A DNA stretch of 39,872 bases from Gammaproteobacteria bacterium (GCA_030040235.1 JASHUC010000144.1:1-39872), one strand, 5' to 3'; positions 1 through 8,609 are shown, numbered from the stretch's first letter. Translations and numbers: made by a program. Notes: a model not told the origin generated them from the letters alone.

Positions 1-220
1 CCCGGAGGATTTTCTCCGAAACCTCTGCCGACAGTGGCGCTCCGCTTCCCTGCTTGCGACTGAGCGTACGGCGGGCCACCCCGAGCTTCTGCGCCAGCAA
101 GGAGCTGGACAGCCCGAGCGTCGCGGCGACCCCGTCGAACATGCTGCCCGGCAGGCCTCGCCGAACTCCGGCGAGAACTTCCCTTGTGGGCCGCTGGACA
201 AGCGAAAAAGCAGAGCGCAT
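1..220 (-). CDS. Xre/MbcA/ParS-type antitoxin, N-terminal part (cut by window edge)
   Basis: Reading the minus strand from the ATG at 220 gives 73 codons open to the window edge. The product runs RRGLPGSMFDGVAATLGLS, then SSLLAQKLGVARRTLSRKQ, then SGAPLSAEVSEKIL. This follows the N-terminal helix-turn-helix region of the Xre/MbcA/ParS antitoxin family: a 'G(L/F)P....' entry, an LGLS..LA..LG(V/I)..RTL.RR helix-turn-helix, and an 'LS.E.SE.I.R' linker. The DUF2384 C-terminal toxin-binding domain would lie outside the window. Antitoxins of this family normally precede a RES-domain (NAD-degrading) or similar toxin, which would also lie beyond position 1. A promoter and TGGCC repeats sit just upstream, as expected for an autoregulated toxin-antitoxin operon. 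An upstream in-frame GTG is possible; ATG 220 is chosen because it lies about 40 nt after the predicted transcription start. Family call good; the presence of a toxin is inference. Confidence 0.7.
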   Translation of the reverse strand, partial: MRSAFSLVQRPTREVLAGVRRGLPGSMFDGVAATLGLSSSLLAQKLGVARRTLSRKQGSGAPLSAEVSEKILR

Positions 221-231
221 CGGCAGAACTC

Positions 232-268
232 TGGCCAAATGGCCCCACTGATTAGGCCACGAGGCCAC
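232..268. promoter_or_regulatory. TGGCC-motif operator candidate for toxin-antitoxin autoregulation
   Basis: The plus strand carries GGCCAAATGGCC (232-243; 5-bp arms GGCCA/TGGCC) and, closer to the -10, the tandem direct repeat GGCCACGAGGCCAC (255-268). The repeats overlap the end of the -10 box and the leader of the antitoxin gene, a usual place for an antitoxin to bind and repress its own operon. Binding is inferred. Confidence 0.35.
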
Positions 269-295
269 TATACGCTGCGACGACCTCGCTCACAA
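267..295 (-). promoter_or_regulatory. Sigma-70-like promoter of the antitoxin gene
   Basis: On the minus strand there is a -35 TTGTGA (295..290), a spacer of exactly 17 nt, and a -10 TATAGT (272..267). Each hexamer matches the consensus at four or more positions. Transcription would begin near 260 and leave a leader of about 40 nt before the antitoxin ATG at 220. Confidence 0.5.
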
Positions 296-411
296 CGACC
301 GGAGCTCGCATCCCCGACAAGGGTCACTCCGTGTTCTTATGACCCGAATGAGCTCATCGTCGCGACCGGGCCATTCTTTGCACGTAGACCGCAGAGTCTA
401 TGTGTCCGACA

Positions 412-439
412 CCCCCGAGGTCGAATGGCGGCTCGGGGG
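412..439 (-). terminator. GC-rich hairpin downstream of the molybdoenzyme large subunit gene
   Basis: Perfect 8-bp arms CCCCCGAG (412-419) and CTCGGGGG (432-439) enclose a 12-nt loop, 25 bp after the stop of the gene ending at 464. There is no T-run, so it may be a pausing or Rho-assisted terminator rather than a classic intrinsic one. Confidence 0.35.
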
Positions 440-463
440 AAGCCGTGTGGTCTCGGGCAGGAA

Positions 464-2605
464 TCAGACGAGCCGATGTGCGCTGATCGGCAGCGAACGC
501 AAGCGCTTGCCCGTCGCGGCGAATAGGGCGTTACACACCGCGGGGGCGACCGGCGGCACCGCGGCTTCGCCGATGCCGCCCGGTGCGGCATCGCTTGGGA
601 TGATGTGCACGTCGATCTCGGGAGCCTCGTTGAGCCGCAGCACGCGGTACGCATTGAAGTTGCTCTGCTCCACGCGACCTTCGTGCAGGGTGATGTTTCC
701 CCAGAGCGCCGCGGAAAGGCCGTACACGATGCCGCTCTCGATCTGAGATTCGACGATGCGGGGATTGACCGTCTGCCCGCAGTCCACGACACAGGTGATC
801 CGGTGGATCCTCGGCTGACCGCGCTCGATGGACACCTCCGCCACCTGAGCGATGAGCGAGGAGTAGGCCTCCATGAAAGCGATCCCTTGATGGCGGCCCT
901 GGGGAGCATGACCCCAGCCTGAGCGCTCGGCGAGCACCGTGAGCAGCCGGGTGTGACGCGGCTTGCCCGCCAGATGCCGCAGGCGAAAATCGACGGGATC
1001 GCTCGAGGCTGCGGCCGCAAGCTCGTCGATGGAGCTCTCGATCGCGAAGCAATTCGGCGTATGACTCACCGAGCGCCAGTAGCCGACCTCGATGCCGATC
1101 TCCTGGCGCGTGTACCGCAGGCCGAAGTTGGGCACCGCATAGGGGAAGTTCTGCACATACTCGATGACCGAATCGAACGGATCCTTGTTCGTGGGATCCC
1201 AGCGCGCGGTGATCGAAGGGCTCACGATGTGCAGCGACCAGGCGAGCAGCCGGCCTTCCCCATCGAGGCCTGCGGTCACTTCCTCGCGCGCCGGCGGGCG
1301 GAAAAGATCGTGCGTGATGTCGTCTTCGCGCGTCCAGATGAGTTTCACCGGCGCACCGGCCGCCTTCGAGGCGCTGACTGCGGCGGGCACGAAATCGACC
1401 TCCAGCCGCCGGCCGAAGCCCCCGCCGAGAAACGTGGTGTGCACGTTCACCTGCTCGGGCTTCAAGCCCGCAGCCGTCGCGGCCGCCAGCTGCGTCATCT
1501 GTTGCGCCTGGGTGCCGACGTACACATCGCACGCCTCCGCCTTCACGTCGGCAGTGCAGTTCATTGGCTCCATGGTGGCGTGGGCGAGAAGCGGCAGCTC
1601 GTAAACCGCTGCGAAGGTCTTGGCCGCTCGCGTGAGCGCCTCCGCCGCGTTGCCTCCCTTCAGAGCGGCGGCCACATCATCGCTCCTGAGCGCCGAGGCT
1701 CCCGGCTTGGCGGCAGCTTTCTCGAGCAGCGACCCGATCGCTGCATTGTCGAGGCTCGCATTCGGGCCCGGATCCCACGAGATCCGCAGCGCATCTCGCG
1801 CCTTGCGGGCTTGCCAGAAGTGATCCGCGATCACGAGGACGCCGCCTTTCGTGGGCAGAACCCGGCGCACGCCGGGGAGCGCGAGCGCCGCGGAAGGATC
1901 GAGCGCTGCGACCTTACCACCCAGGGTGGGACAGAACGCGATGACGGCATAGAGCATGCCGGGAAGTTGAACGTCCAAACCGAATTGCGCGCTGCCGTCG
2001 ACCTTGGAAGGCGTGTCGAGCCGCGGCGAGGGCTTTCCGATCAGGCGAAACCGCGCGGCCTCCTTGAGCGCGGCCTCCTTCGGCACCGGCAGTTTCGCGG
2101 CCGCCTCGGCAAGCTCGCCGTAACTCGCCATTCTGCCGTGAGCGCCCACGACCTTGCCGTCGATCGCCCGACACTCGCCGGGATCGAGGCGCCAGCGTTT
2201 GGCCGCGGCGGCAATCAACATCTCGCGTGCCTGGGCCCCCGCTTTGCGCAGCTTCTCCCAGGCTTCCGCAACGCTGTTGCTCGTTCCGGTGACCTGACCT
2301 CCGTTCTGCGCATTGACGTACGAGGGGCCGACGGGTGCCGCCACGATCCTGATCCGGGAGAGCTCGATCTCGAGCTCCTCGGCGATGAGCGCCGGCAGTG
2401 CGGTGTAGACGCCCTGGCCCATCTCCGAGCGATCGACGAGAACGGTGATGGAATCATCGGCGCCGATCCGCAGCCACGCATTCAGCTCGCGGCTTGTCCG
2501 CCGCGCAGCGCGCGTCGCTCCAGAGGCGGCGGGAAGTGTCAGGGCGAGCACGAGGCCTCCGCCGATGAAAGCCGCGCGTTGCAGAAATTCCCGCCGCCCG
2601 CTCAC
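464..2605 (-). CDS. iorB: Molybdopterin-binding large subunit, IorB-like (isoquinoline 1-oxidoreductase / aldehyde oxidase family)
   Basis: This is the catalytic subunit of a two-subunit molybdenum hydroxylase of the xanthine oxidase family. I place the start at GTG 2605, which overlaps the TGA of the small-subunit gene (GTGA) and gives 713 residues beginning [16 protein letters not shown], a twin-arginine-type leader; a longer reading would bury this leader. Motifs are a GGGFGRR segment (cofactor region, middle of the protein) and a C-terminal [12 protein letters not shown] segment that carries the catalytic Glu of the family, followed by [15 protein letters not shown]. This protein would hydroxylate N-heterocycles or oxidise aldehydes in or facing the periplasm and pass electrons to the [2Fe-2S] subunit encoded immediately upstream. 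No FAD subunit is nearby, as in IorAB. The substrate cannot be told; the gene symbol is by family resemblance only. Confidence 0.85.
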   Translation of the reverse strand: MSGRREFLQRAAFIGGGLVLALTLPAASGATRAARRTSRELNAWLRIGADDSITVLVDRSEMGQGVYTALPALIAEELEIELSRIRIVAAPVGPSYVNAQNGGQVTGTSNSVAEAWEKLRKAGAQAREMLIAAAAKRWRLDPGECRAIDGKVVGAHGRMASYGELAEAAAKLPVPKEAALKEAARFRLIGKPSPRLDTPSKVDGSAQFGLDVQLPGMLYAVIAFCPTLGGKVAALDPSAALALPGVRRVLPTKGGVLVIADHFWQARKARDALRISWDPGPNASLDNAAIGSLLEKAAAKPGASALRSDDVAAALKGGNAAEALTRAAKTFAAVYELPLLAHATMEPMNCTADVKAEACDVYVGTQAQQMTQLAAATAAGLKPEQVNVHTTFLGGGFGRRLEVDFVPAAVSASKAAGAPVKLIWTREDDITHDLFRPPAREEVTAGLDGEGRLLAWSLHIVSPSITARWDPTNKDPFDSVIEYVQNFPYAVPNFGLRYTRQEIGIEVGYWRSVSHTPNCFAIESSIDELAAAASSDPVDFRLRHLAGKPRHTRLLTVLAERSGWGHAPQGRHQGIAFMEAYSSLIAQVAEVSIERGQPRIHRITCVVDCGQTVNPRIVESQIESGIVYGLSAALWGNITLHEGRVEQSNFNAYRVLRLNEAPEIDVHIIPSDAAPGGIGEAAVPPVAPAVCNALFAATGKRLRSLPISAHRLV

Positions 2606-3090
2606 GAGGGTTCGTACCGCCGTGGAGCCCGGTCCGCGCGTAGCAGCTCGGCTGCGCGATGCACCGCCTTGCGAATGCGCGCGTAGGTCCCGCACCGGCA
2701 GATGTTGCCGGAGAGCGCATCGTCGATCTGCGCATCGCTCGGGGTGGGATGATCACGCAGCAACGCGACCGCCACCATGATCTGACCTGATTGGCAGTAG
2801 CCGCATTGAGGTACGTCGAGCTCGATCCACGCTCGCTGCACCGGGTGACTTCTATCCTTGGAGAGGCCCTCGACGGTCGTGACGCTCTTGCCCTGGAGCG
2901 CACCCAGGGGCAGCACGCACGAGCGAACCGCCACGCCGTCGAGATGCACCGTACAGGCACCACAGAGCCCGGCGCCACACCCGAACTTGGTGCCGGTGAG
3001 CCCCAGATGGTCGCGCAGCACCCACAGGAGCGGGGTGCCGGCATCGGCCTCGATGCTCCGCGTCACCCCGTTGACGGTGAAGGTGACCAT
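2602..3090 (-). CDS. iorA: [2Fe-2S] small subunit of molybdenum hydroxylase, IorA-like
   Basis: The 162-residue protein has the two-domain layout of xanthine-oxidase-family iron-sulfur subunits. The plant-ferredoxin-type cluster uses C38, C43, C46 ([15 protein letters not shown]) and C58. The second, helical cluster domain uses C96, C99 (QCGYCQSGQ) and C131, C133 ([15 protein letters not shown]). Length is typical of IorA (about 150-160). It has no leader of its own, consistent with co-export piggybacking on the Tat leader of the large subunit. The stop codon overlaps the GTG of the large-subunit gene, so the two are translationally coupled. It lies 52 bp downstream of the SDR gene on the same strand and may be co-transcribed with it. 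Confidence 0.88.
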   Translation of the reverse strand: MVTFTVNGVTRSIEADAGTPLLWVLRDHLGLTGTKFGCGAGLCGACTVHLDGVAVRSCVLPLGALQGKSVTTVEGLSKDRSHPVQRAWIELDVPQCGYCQSGQIMVAVALLRDHPTPSDAQIDDALSGNICRCGTYARIRKAVHRAAELLRADRAPRRYEPS

Positions 3091-3142
3091 GCCTCAACCC
3101 GCCCCCTGCCGGAGTTAAGTCCGAGGAGCCGCGCCCCGCAAC

Positions 3143-4297
3143 TTAAGCGGTGTAACTGTCGCGCTTCTGCAGCCGGTGCACGATCTCACGCGGATAGATT
3201 CCGGTGTGTCGCGTGATCGACTCGATCTGCAGCCGCTCGGCTGGGAACGCCTCATCCGGAGAGGACGTCAGGATCGCATTGAAGCGCTCCTCCATCCCGT
3301 CCTTGAACTCCGGGTGCGAGAGGATGAAGAGGTCGTTGTTGCGAATCCCGTTGAGCACCCGCTCACCGGCCTCGAGTGGATGCATCACCGCGTTGGCGAA
3401 ATTGGGACGGCGGCGCCCGCCGGGGGGCGCGGGCCGCGGGTGCTCCCGCGCCATCTCCGCCAGATACGGATTCTGCTCGCCGGTGCCGAAATAATTGTCA
3501 GTCGCGACCGCGCCGGGGCAGAACACCGAGGTGCCGACGTTGGTGCTCTCGAGCTCGATGCGCAGCGCCTCCATGATGCCGACGACCGCGAACTTCATGG
3601 TGGTGTAGATGCCGGCGGTGACGGCTGGCAGCAATCCGCTCATCGAGGAGGTTGCCACGAACTGGCCGCCTTCGTTGTGCTCCTTCATGTGCGGCAGGAC
3701 TACCGAGACGCTGTGATAGATCGCCATCACATCGACATCGAAAGAGTTCTGCCATTCCTCAGCGCTCGAGGCCGTCACCGGGTGCAGCGTCTTGATGCCG
3801 GCGTTATTGACCACCGCGTGCAGCTTGCCGTACTTGCCCTTCACCGCCTCGAGCATCTGCACCCAACCGTCGCGGCCGACCACGTCGTGCTTGACGGGAA
3901 AGACGGGGGCGCCCTTGTTGAAGAGGGGCAACGCAGCCTCCAGGCGCCTCGGGTTGCGATACCCGATGACGACGTTCATGCCCGCATTCGAGCACGCCCG
4001 GGCAATACCGAGTCCGATACCGTCCGATGCGGCGGTGACGTAGACGGTCTTGCCGGCGACCTCCCTGAGGGGAGGCGGTTGAGAGAACTTCGGCTCGGGC
4101 GGTCTCGGGGGCCGGCCACCCTGGGGCGGCGGCGGTGCCCCGCCGCTCTGCTGCGCCGCTGCGGGCGAACCTGCACTGAAGGCCGCCAGCAGCGTTGCTG
4201 CGCCCGCCCCTGCGGCGAGCGTGCCGAGGAATCTGCGCCGATCGCTCACCTCCGGATCGATCTCCGTCGGCTCTTCGCTTTCTGGTTTCGTGGCCAT
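3143..4297 (-). CDS. Tat-exported SDR family oxidoreductase
   Basis: This is a short-chain dehydrogenase/reductase of 384 residues. The start is ATG 4297, behind a strong GGAGG (CCGGAGGATAT-ATG); a longer reading upstream lacks this site. Residues 18-48 (SDRRRFLGT, then an Ala/Gly-rich hydrophobic run) form a twin-arginine leader, followed by a Pro/Gln/Gly-rich linker (about 49-78). The Rossmann dinucleotide motif reads TAASDGIG (88-95), a TGxxxGIG variant with Ala for the first Gly. NNAG is at 164-167, the active-site Ser near 217-218 and the YTTMK catalytic Tyr231/Lys235 are present. An NAD(P)-dependent enzyme with a Tat leader is unusual; it could be exported folded with bound cofactor or stay anchored. 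It probably works on alcohol or ketone intermediates alongside the neighbouring dehydrogenases. Substrate unknown. Confidence 0.85.
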   Translation of the reverse strand: MATKPESEEPTEIDPEVSDRRRFLGTLAAGAGAATLLAAFSAGSPAAAQQSGGAPPPPQGGRPPRPPEPKFSQPPPLREVAGKTVYVTAASDGIGLGIARACSNAGMNVVIGYRNPRRLEAALPLFNKGAPVFPVKHDVVGRDGWVQMLEAVKGKYGKLHAVVNNAGIKTLHPVTASSAEEWQNSFDVDVMAIYHSVSVVLPHMKEHNEGGQFVATSSMSGLLPAVTAGIYTTMKFAVVGIMEALRIELESTNVGTSVFCPGAVATDNYFGTGEQNPYLAEMAREHPRPAPPGGRRRPNFANAVMHPLEAGERVLNGIRNNDLFILSHPEFKDGMEERFNAILTSSPDEAFPAERLQIESITRHTGIYPREIVHRLQKRDSYTA

Positions 4298-4399
4298 ATA
4301 TCCTCCGGGGTCGCGTTCCTGAATAGTATCGCCTGGATCCGGCGGCAAGTGCAGCCGGTTAAGATACGCCTGCCATTGTTTCCCAAGGGGAGAACCAGA
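4298..4399. promoter_or_regulatory. Divergent promoter region between the SDR and NAD(P)-binding protein genes
   Basis: The 102-bp gap must serve both divergent genes. On the minus strand a TACTAT box (4328..4323) lies 25 nt upstream of the SDR start; on the plus strand a TAAGAT-like box lies near 4359-4365. No convincing -35 was found for either, so the assignment is weak. Confidence 0.25.
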
Positions 4400-5140
4400 A
4401 TGAAAGCTCGTGGGATTCCCGACCTTCATCGTCGCGCCCTGCTCAAAGCCACCGCGGCCGCAGCCGCCCTGAGCTCCCTTCCGGAGGCCATGCGCGTTGC
4501 GCGGGCGGCCGGCCGGGCCATGAAGATCGGCGTCATCGGCTCAGGCCACGTGGGCAGCAATCTCGGGCGCGTGTGGGCGCAGGCGGGCAATGAGGTGATG
4601 TTCGCCTCCCTCGATCTCGAGAACGACAAGAAGCTCGCTGCCGACATCGGGCCCAACGCCCGTGCAGGCACGCCGCGCGAGGCGGCCGCCTTCGGGCAGG
4701 TGCTCTTGTTCGCGGTTCCGTACAGGGCTCTGCCCGAGCTCGGCAAGAGCCTGGACGGCCTGTTGGAGGGCAAGGTCGTCATCGACGCCTCCAACCCCTT
4801 CCCCGCTCGCGATGGCGCCATTGCCACTCAGGCGCTCGAGAAGGGCGCGGGACTTACCGATGCGCAGTTGCTGCGGGGTGCCTTCATCATCCGCGCCTTC
4901 AACGCGGTGCCTGCGGCTCACATGGGCGAGGCGCACGAAAACCCGGGGCAGTTCGGTATGCCGATCGCAGGCGATAAGAGAGCGATCGATGTGGCCTCGC
5001 GCCTGATCCGCGAGATCGGCTACGAGCCCGTCATCGTCGGCGGCCTCGATATGGGCAAGTATCTGAGGCCGGGGACGCCGCTTTCGGGGGAGCACACCCC
5101 GGATGAGATCCGAAAGATCGCGGCCTCTCTGAAGCCTTGA
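4400..5140 (+). CDS. NAD(P)-binding protein, F420-oxidoreductase (NpdG)-like, with Tat-type leader
   Basis: The protein has 246 residues. The start ATG 4400 follows AAGGGGAG at a normal distance. Residues 1-38 form a leader with paired arginines (LHRRALLKA) and an alanine-rich stretch. The Rossmann domain starts at about 41 with GxGxxG (G47, G49, G52). The segments VVIDASNPFPARDGA and FIIRAFNAVPAAHM are typical of the 'coenzyme F420-dependent NADP oxidoreductase, NADP-binding' family (PF03807), which in non-F420 organisms includes many predicted NADP reductases of unknown substrate. It is divergent from the SDR gene, and its 3' end faces the PQQ dehydrogenase gene. It belongs by position to the oxidative block; the electron acceptor or substrate is not known. 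Confidence 0.75.
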   Translation: MKARGIPDLHRRALLKATAAAAALSSLPEAMRVARAAGRAMKIGVIGSGHVGSNLGRVWAQAGNEVMFASLDLENDKKLAADIGPNARAGTPREAAAFGQVLLFAVPYRALPELGKSLDGLLEGKVVIDASNPFPARDGAIATQALEKGAGLTDAQLLRGAFIIRAFNAVPAAHMGEAHENPGQFGMPIAGDKRAIDVASRLIREIGYEPVIVGGLDMGKYLRPGTPLSGEHTPDEIRKIAASLKP

Positions 5141-5151
5141 CTCAAGGGGGT

Positions 5152-5178
5152 GCGCCGGCCGCCTGCGCTGACCGGCGC
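5152..5178. terminator. Hairpin between convergent genes
   Basis: GCGCCGG (5152-5158) and CCGGCGC (5172-5178) form a 7-bp stem with a 13-nt loop in the 45-bp gap between two convergent genes. It could terminate both. There is no T-run on either side. Confidence 0.35.
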
Positions 5179-5185
5179 CAGATCC

Positions 5186-7447
5186 CTACTGTTGACCGTG
5201 AAGTGCCGCCGGCGCAGGCGCCGCTGCACCGGAGCCGGGCGCCGAAGGTGATGGAGGGCCGGCCGGAGCCGCGGGACCCGCCCCACCGAACGGCGTGCAC
5301 CGCGCTCGCCCGCCCCGGCGCCTACCCGGGAATCCGAAACTCGACCGCGGCTCCTTCTTCGCCTCATTCGCAAGGTGCACCACGTACGCGCGGATCGCCT
5401 CGGCATCCTGCGGCGTGAGCATCTTGCGGAACGACACCATGCCGTCGTCTTGCAGGGCGCCGTCGATGACGATCACCTTGAACGCGGCGGAGGTCCAGAG
5501 CGCGCTCGCATAGCGCAGATCCGGGAACAGGCTGCTCACCCGCGCGGCGTCGCTCGCCCCGTGGCAGCTCGCGCAATGCGCGGTGTACTGCGCCTCGCCG
5601 CGGGCGAGGAGCGCCGCGCTGCCGAAGTCCGGCGGCGGGTTGAGCGCCGGAGGCGTGAAGGGCTTGATCGGCGGGAGCGTCGCCGTGCCGTCGAGCTTAT
5701 AGACCAGCAGGCGCGCGTAGTTCGGCTGCCAGTAGGATCCGCCGAATCCGCCGGCTCCGCCGGCCACCGCCGCGACGTACTGGACGCCATCGACCGCGTA
5801 GCTCACCGGACCACCCACGATCTGGGCCTGCGAGTCCACCGACCAGACTTTCTGTCCATTGTCGGCCCGGAAAGCGGTGAAGAAGTTATGCGGCCCTGCG
5901 CCCTGCAACACGCCCGTGCCCTGGAACACGAGGTTGCCGGCGGTCACCATCGTGCCCGAGCGGCCGTTGCCCTCTCGCTGGGTCCAGGCGATCTGCTGCT
6001 TCACCGGGTCCCAGGCCTCCAGGTACGATCCTCCGCCCTCGAGCTTCGGCATCGGTCCGTCCGGGCACTTCGCCACGTTGATCGACAGCAGCTGATTGCC
6101 CATCTTCGCGCCATTTTCTCCCACGTAGCCGAATTCGCCGTAGAAGGTCGGCAAGTAGACCAGCCCCGTGAGCGGACTGAACGACATCGGGTACCAGACG
6201 TGCGACTGGAAGCCGACGAGCCACCAGCCCTTGCCGGTCTTGGCGTAGTCGGCCGCGGGATTGAGGATCGGCCGGAAGTTGTTTTCCTTGTCGAAGCCGG
6301 TCATCCAGTTGACCGACGGCACGAACAGGTTCGCCGACAGCACCTTGCCGGTCCTGGCATCGAGCACATAGAACACGCCGTTCTTCGGCGCATGCATCAC
6401 GACGTGCCGCATCTTGCCGTCGATGTCGAGATCGGCGGTGGTGATCTGCGCGGTGCTGTCGAAGTCGAAGCTCTCCGACGGCGTCTCCTGGTAATACCAC
6501 TTGAACTTGCCGGTCTTCGCATCGAGCGCGACGATCGACGCGGTGAAAAGGTTGTCACCGCCGCCTGGCGAGCGGTACTCCGCAGGCCAGGTCGCCCCGT
6601 TACCGGTGCCGATATACACATCGCCCGTCACCGGATCGTAGGTGATGCCATCCCAGGGGGCGCCGCCGCCTCCCATCTTCCACCACTCGCCATGCCAGGT
6701 CTTTGCGGCCCATTTGAGCTCGGGCTGCTCGAAGCCCTTGGCGGGATTGCCGGGCACGGCCCACCAGCGCCACAGCTCCTTGCCGGTGTCAGCGCTGTAG
6801 GCGGCCATGTAGCCACGCTCTTCGAACTCCGAGCCCGCCTCGCCCATGAAGATACGGCCGTCCGCGACGCGCGGTGCGCCGGTGATGGACAGCCACTTCG
6901 TCGGATCCGTCGCTTGGGTCTCCCAGATCTTCTGGCCCGTCTTGGCGTTGACCGCGATCAGCCGCCCATCGAGCGTCCCCCAGATCACCTTGCCCTTCCA
7001 CACGGCGACGCCACGATTGACGATGCCGCAGCACAGCTTCACGGCGAATGAACCAGGCACGTGCGGGTCGTACTTCCACAGCCGCTTGCCGGTCTTCGCA
7101 TCGAAGGCGTACACCTTGCTCCAGGGGCTCGTCACGAAGATCTCGCCATCGACCACGACCGGCGTGGTCTCGTAGCTGCCGCCGCGCTCGGAAAGGTCGG
7201 CATACCAGGCAAGACCCAAGCGGTTCACGTCGTCCACGTTGATCTGCGTGAGTGGGCTGAAGCGCTGCTCGTTGTAATCACGGCCGTACGACATCCACTG
7301 GCCCGCATTGGCCGGAGAGTCGGCGGCCAGCAGCCGCTTGGCATCGACCGCCCCGTAGGAGCGGCCGGAGGCCTGCGTGGGCACCAGGAGACCGGCAAGG
7401 GTCGCGAGTGAGGCGGCGCCAAGCACCGCAACGATCTGACTACGCAT
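5186..7447 (-). CDS. PQQ-dependent quinohaemoprotein alcohol dehydrogenase, lanthanide-type active-site signature
   Basis: This 753-residue periplasmic alcohol dehydrogenase (ATG 7447) has a Sec-type leader, an eight-bladed PQQ propeller and a C-terminal cytochrome c domain. Visible features are the adjacent-cysteine pair C139-C140 (KLCCGIVNRG), the metal-ligand Glu in GSEFE (E207), the ligand Asn in TGNG (N283), and the active-site segment ESFDFDST with D328 and D330. D328 aligns with the catalytic Asp. An Asp two residues on is the hallmark of lanthanide-dependent XoxF/PedH-type enzymes, whereas calcium enzymes have a non-acidic residue there. The haem c site is CASCHG with a downstream DGMVSF Met candidate. 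The last 45 or so residues are a Pro/Ala/Gly-rich tail of unknown role. This protein would oxidise primary alcohols to aldehydes, which suits the neighbouring molybdenum hydroxylase. Metal preference is inferred from the motif. Confidence 0.9.
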   Translation of the reverse strand: MRSQIVAVLGAASLATLAGLLVPTQASGRSYGAVDAKRLLAADSPANAGQWMSYGRDYNEQRFSPLTQINVDDVNRLGLAWYADLSERGGSYETTPVVVDGEIFVTSPWSKVYAFDAKTGKRLWKYDPHVPGSFAVKLCCGIVNRGVAVWKGKVIWGTLDGRLIAVNAKTGQKIWETQATDPTKWLSITGAPRVADGRIFMGEAGSEFEERGYMAAYSADTGKELWRWWAVPGNPAKGFEQPELKWAAKTWHGEWWKMGGGGAPWDGITYDPVTGDVYIGTGNGATWPAEYRSPGGGDNLFTASIVALDAKTGKFKWYYQETPSESFDFDSTAQITTADLDIDGKMRHVVMHAPKNGVFYVLDARTGKVLSANLFVPSVNWMTGFDKENNFRPILNPAADYAKTGKGWWLVGFQSHVWYPMSFSPLTGLVYLPTFYGEFGYVGENGAKMGNQLLSINVAKCPDGPMPKLEGGGSYLEAWDPVKQQIAWTQREGNGRSGTMVTAGNLVFQGTGVLQGAGPHNFFTAFRADNGQKVWSVDSQAQIVGGPVSYAVDGVQYVAAVAGGAGGFGGSYWQPNYARLLVYKLDGTATLPPIKPFTPPALNPPPDFGSAALLARGEAQYTAHCASCHGASDAARVSSLFPDLRYASALWTSAAFKVIVIDGALQDDGMVSFRKMLTPQDAEAIRAYVVHLANEAKKEPRSSFGFPGRRRGGRARCTPFGGAGPAAPAGPPSPSAPGSGAAAPAPAALHGQQ

Positions 7448-7491
7448 GATGCGGGTTACCCTCTCAGCAGGCACGGAGCATGCTTTTACAG

Positions 7492-7520
7492 ACCGTACCG
7501 GACATCTCGGCGGCTGTCGA
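7492..7520 (-). promoter_or_regulatory. Possible promoter of the PQQ dehydrogenase gene
   Basis: On the minus strand TCGACA (7520..7515) and TACGGT (7497..7492) are separated by 17 nt, giving a start near 7485 and a leader of about 38 nt that contains GAGAGGGT before the ATG at 7447. The -10 match is only partial. Confidence 0.3.
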
Positions 7521-7600
7521 CATTTCGCCCCTCTTCCGGGGCGGCACACCGGGAAAATGACCTGTTTCACCCGATGGCGGGATACGCGAGGGCATGCCCC

Positions 7601-7621
7601 GCCCGGCGCGTACCGCCGGGC
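7601..7621 (-). terminator. Stem-loop after the GST gene
   Basis: Perfect 8-bp arms GCCCGGCG (7601-7608) and CGCCGGGC (7614-7621) with a 5-nt loop lie 24 bp after the GST stop. A second palindrome GGGCATGCCC follows at 7590-7599. No T-run, but this is the most likely end of the GST transcript and would insulate the PQQ dehydrogenase promoter. Confidence 0.45.
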
Positions 7622-7645
7622 CGCCCACTGCCACGCTCATGTGTC

Positions 7646-8518
7646 TTAACGCGGCGCTTCGCTCGCGCCGTTGCCGCTCGTCTCGAAATCGCGCGCATCG
7701 TGACGCTCGCGCAGGCCTTGTGGCTCCCCCGAGGTGCGGTTGACCCTGCGCCCACGCTGCACCGCCGGGCGCTCGAGGAGCATGTCGAGCCAGCGTAGCA
7801 CGTGCTTGTAGTCCTTCACGCCGAGGAACTCGCCGGCATCGTACGCCCAGCCCTTCACGAGGCTCCCGTACCATGGAAGGATCGCCATGTCCGCGATCGT
7901 GTAGGCTTCGCCCGCGATGTACTTGCTGTCCGCGAGACGCCGGTCGAGCACGTCGAGCTGACGCTTGGTCTCCATGGCGAACCGGTCGATTGCATATTCG
8001 ATCTTCACCGGCGCGTAGACATAGAAGTGACCGAATCCGCCCCCGACGTAGGGCGCGGCGCCCACTTGCCAGAAGAGCCAGGAAAGGCACTCGGCGCGAG
8101 GGGCGAGCTCCTGGGGCAGGAACGCGCCGAACTTCTCGGCGAGATAGAGCAGGATCGCGCCGGACTCGAAGAGCCGGATCGGTGTCGGGCCGCTCCGATC
8201 GACCATGGCGGGAATCTTGGAGTTCGGATTGACGGCGACGAAGCCGCTTCCGAACTGATCACCCTCGCCGATGTCGATCAGCCAGGCGTCGTATTCGGCC
8301 CCCGAATGCCCGAGCGCCAGCAGCTCCTCGAGCATGATCGTGACCTTGATGCCATTGGGCGTCCCGAGCGAGTAGAGCTGCAGGGGGTGACGGCCGACCG
8401 GCAGCTCCTTCTCATGAGTCGGTCCGGCGACCGGACGGTTGATGCTGGCGAAGCGCCCGCCGCTCGGCTTGCTCCAGGTCCAGACCTTGGGCGGTGTGTA
8501 CGCGGACGAATCGGCCAT
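7646..8518 (-). CDS. yghU: Glutathione S-transferase, YghU-type disulfide-bond oxidoreductase
   Basis: The protein has 290 residues, close to E. coli YghU (about 288). The start ATG 8518 follows GGAGG (GGAGGCTCAGC-ATG). The N-terminal extension KVWTWSKPSGGRFASINRP, then LYSLGTPNGIKVTIMLEE, is characteristic of the Nu-class YghU/YfcG group, in which Thr and Asn of the TPNGIK loop (T53, N55) contact glutathione in place of a catalytic Cys or Tyr. The thioredoxin-fold half includes NPNSKIPAMVD and LFESGAILLYLA; the helical half contains YTIADMAILPW. These enzymes bind two GSH molecules and reduce disulfides or organic peroxides in the cytoplasm. The last 30 or so residues are charged and not obviously conserved. 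It is single-gene, divergent from the RibD-like gene. Confidence 0.88.
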   Translation of the reverse strand: MADSSAYTPPKVWTWSKPSGGRFASINRPVAGPTHEKELPVGRHPLQLYSLGTPNGIKVTIMLEELLALGHSGAEYDAWLIDIGEGDQFGSGFVAVNPNSKIPAMVDRSGPTPIRLFESGAILLYLAEKFGAFLPQELAPRAECLSWLFWQVGAAPYVGGGFGHFYVYAPVKIEYAIDRFAMETKRQLDVLDRRLADSKYIAGEAYTIADMAILPWYGSLVKGWAYDAGEFLGVKDYKHVLRWLDMLLERPAVQRGRRVNRTSGEPQGLRERHDARDFETSGNGASEAPR

Positions 8519-8609
8519 GCTGAGCCTCCACCAAGGGCTGCGACGCCCCGTCGTGTGGGGCGCCGCTATCATGCCACTGGATGATCCCGCTCGCGCTGGG
8601 CGCTGCCGG

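Noticed and set aside
953..2686. Long plus-strand ORF of 577 codons opposite the molybdoenzyme large subunit.
   Set aside because: Arg/His/Gly-rich, low-complexity translation with no family motif; it is the antisense of a well-supported gene in GC-rich DNA.
3176..4399. Upstream extension of the NAD(P)-binding protein frame through the SDR gene.
   Set aside because: The extension is antisense to the SDR gene; a good ribosome site and leader place the start at 4400.
5375..7051. Plus-strand ORF of 558 codons opposite the PQQ dehydrogenase.
   Set aside because: Composition typical of antisense reading; the opposite strand has unmistakable PQQ and haem motifs.
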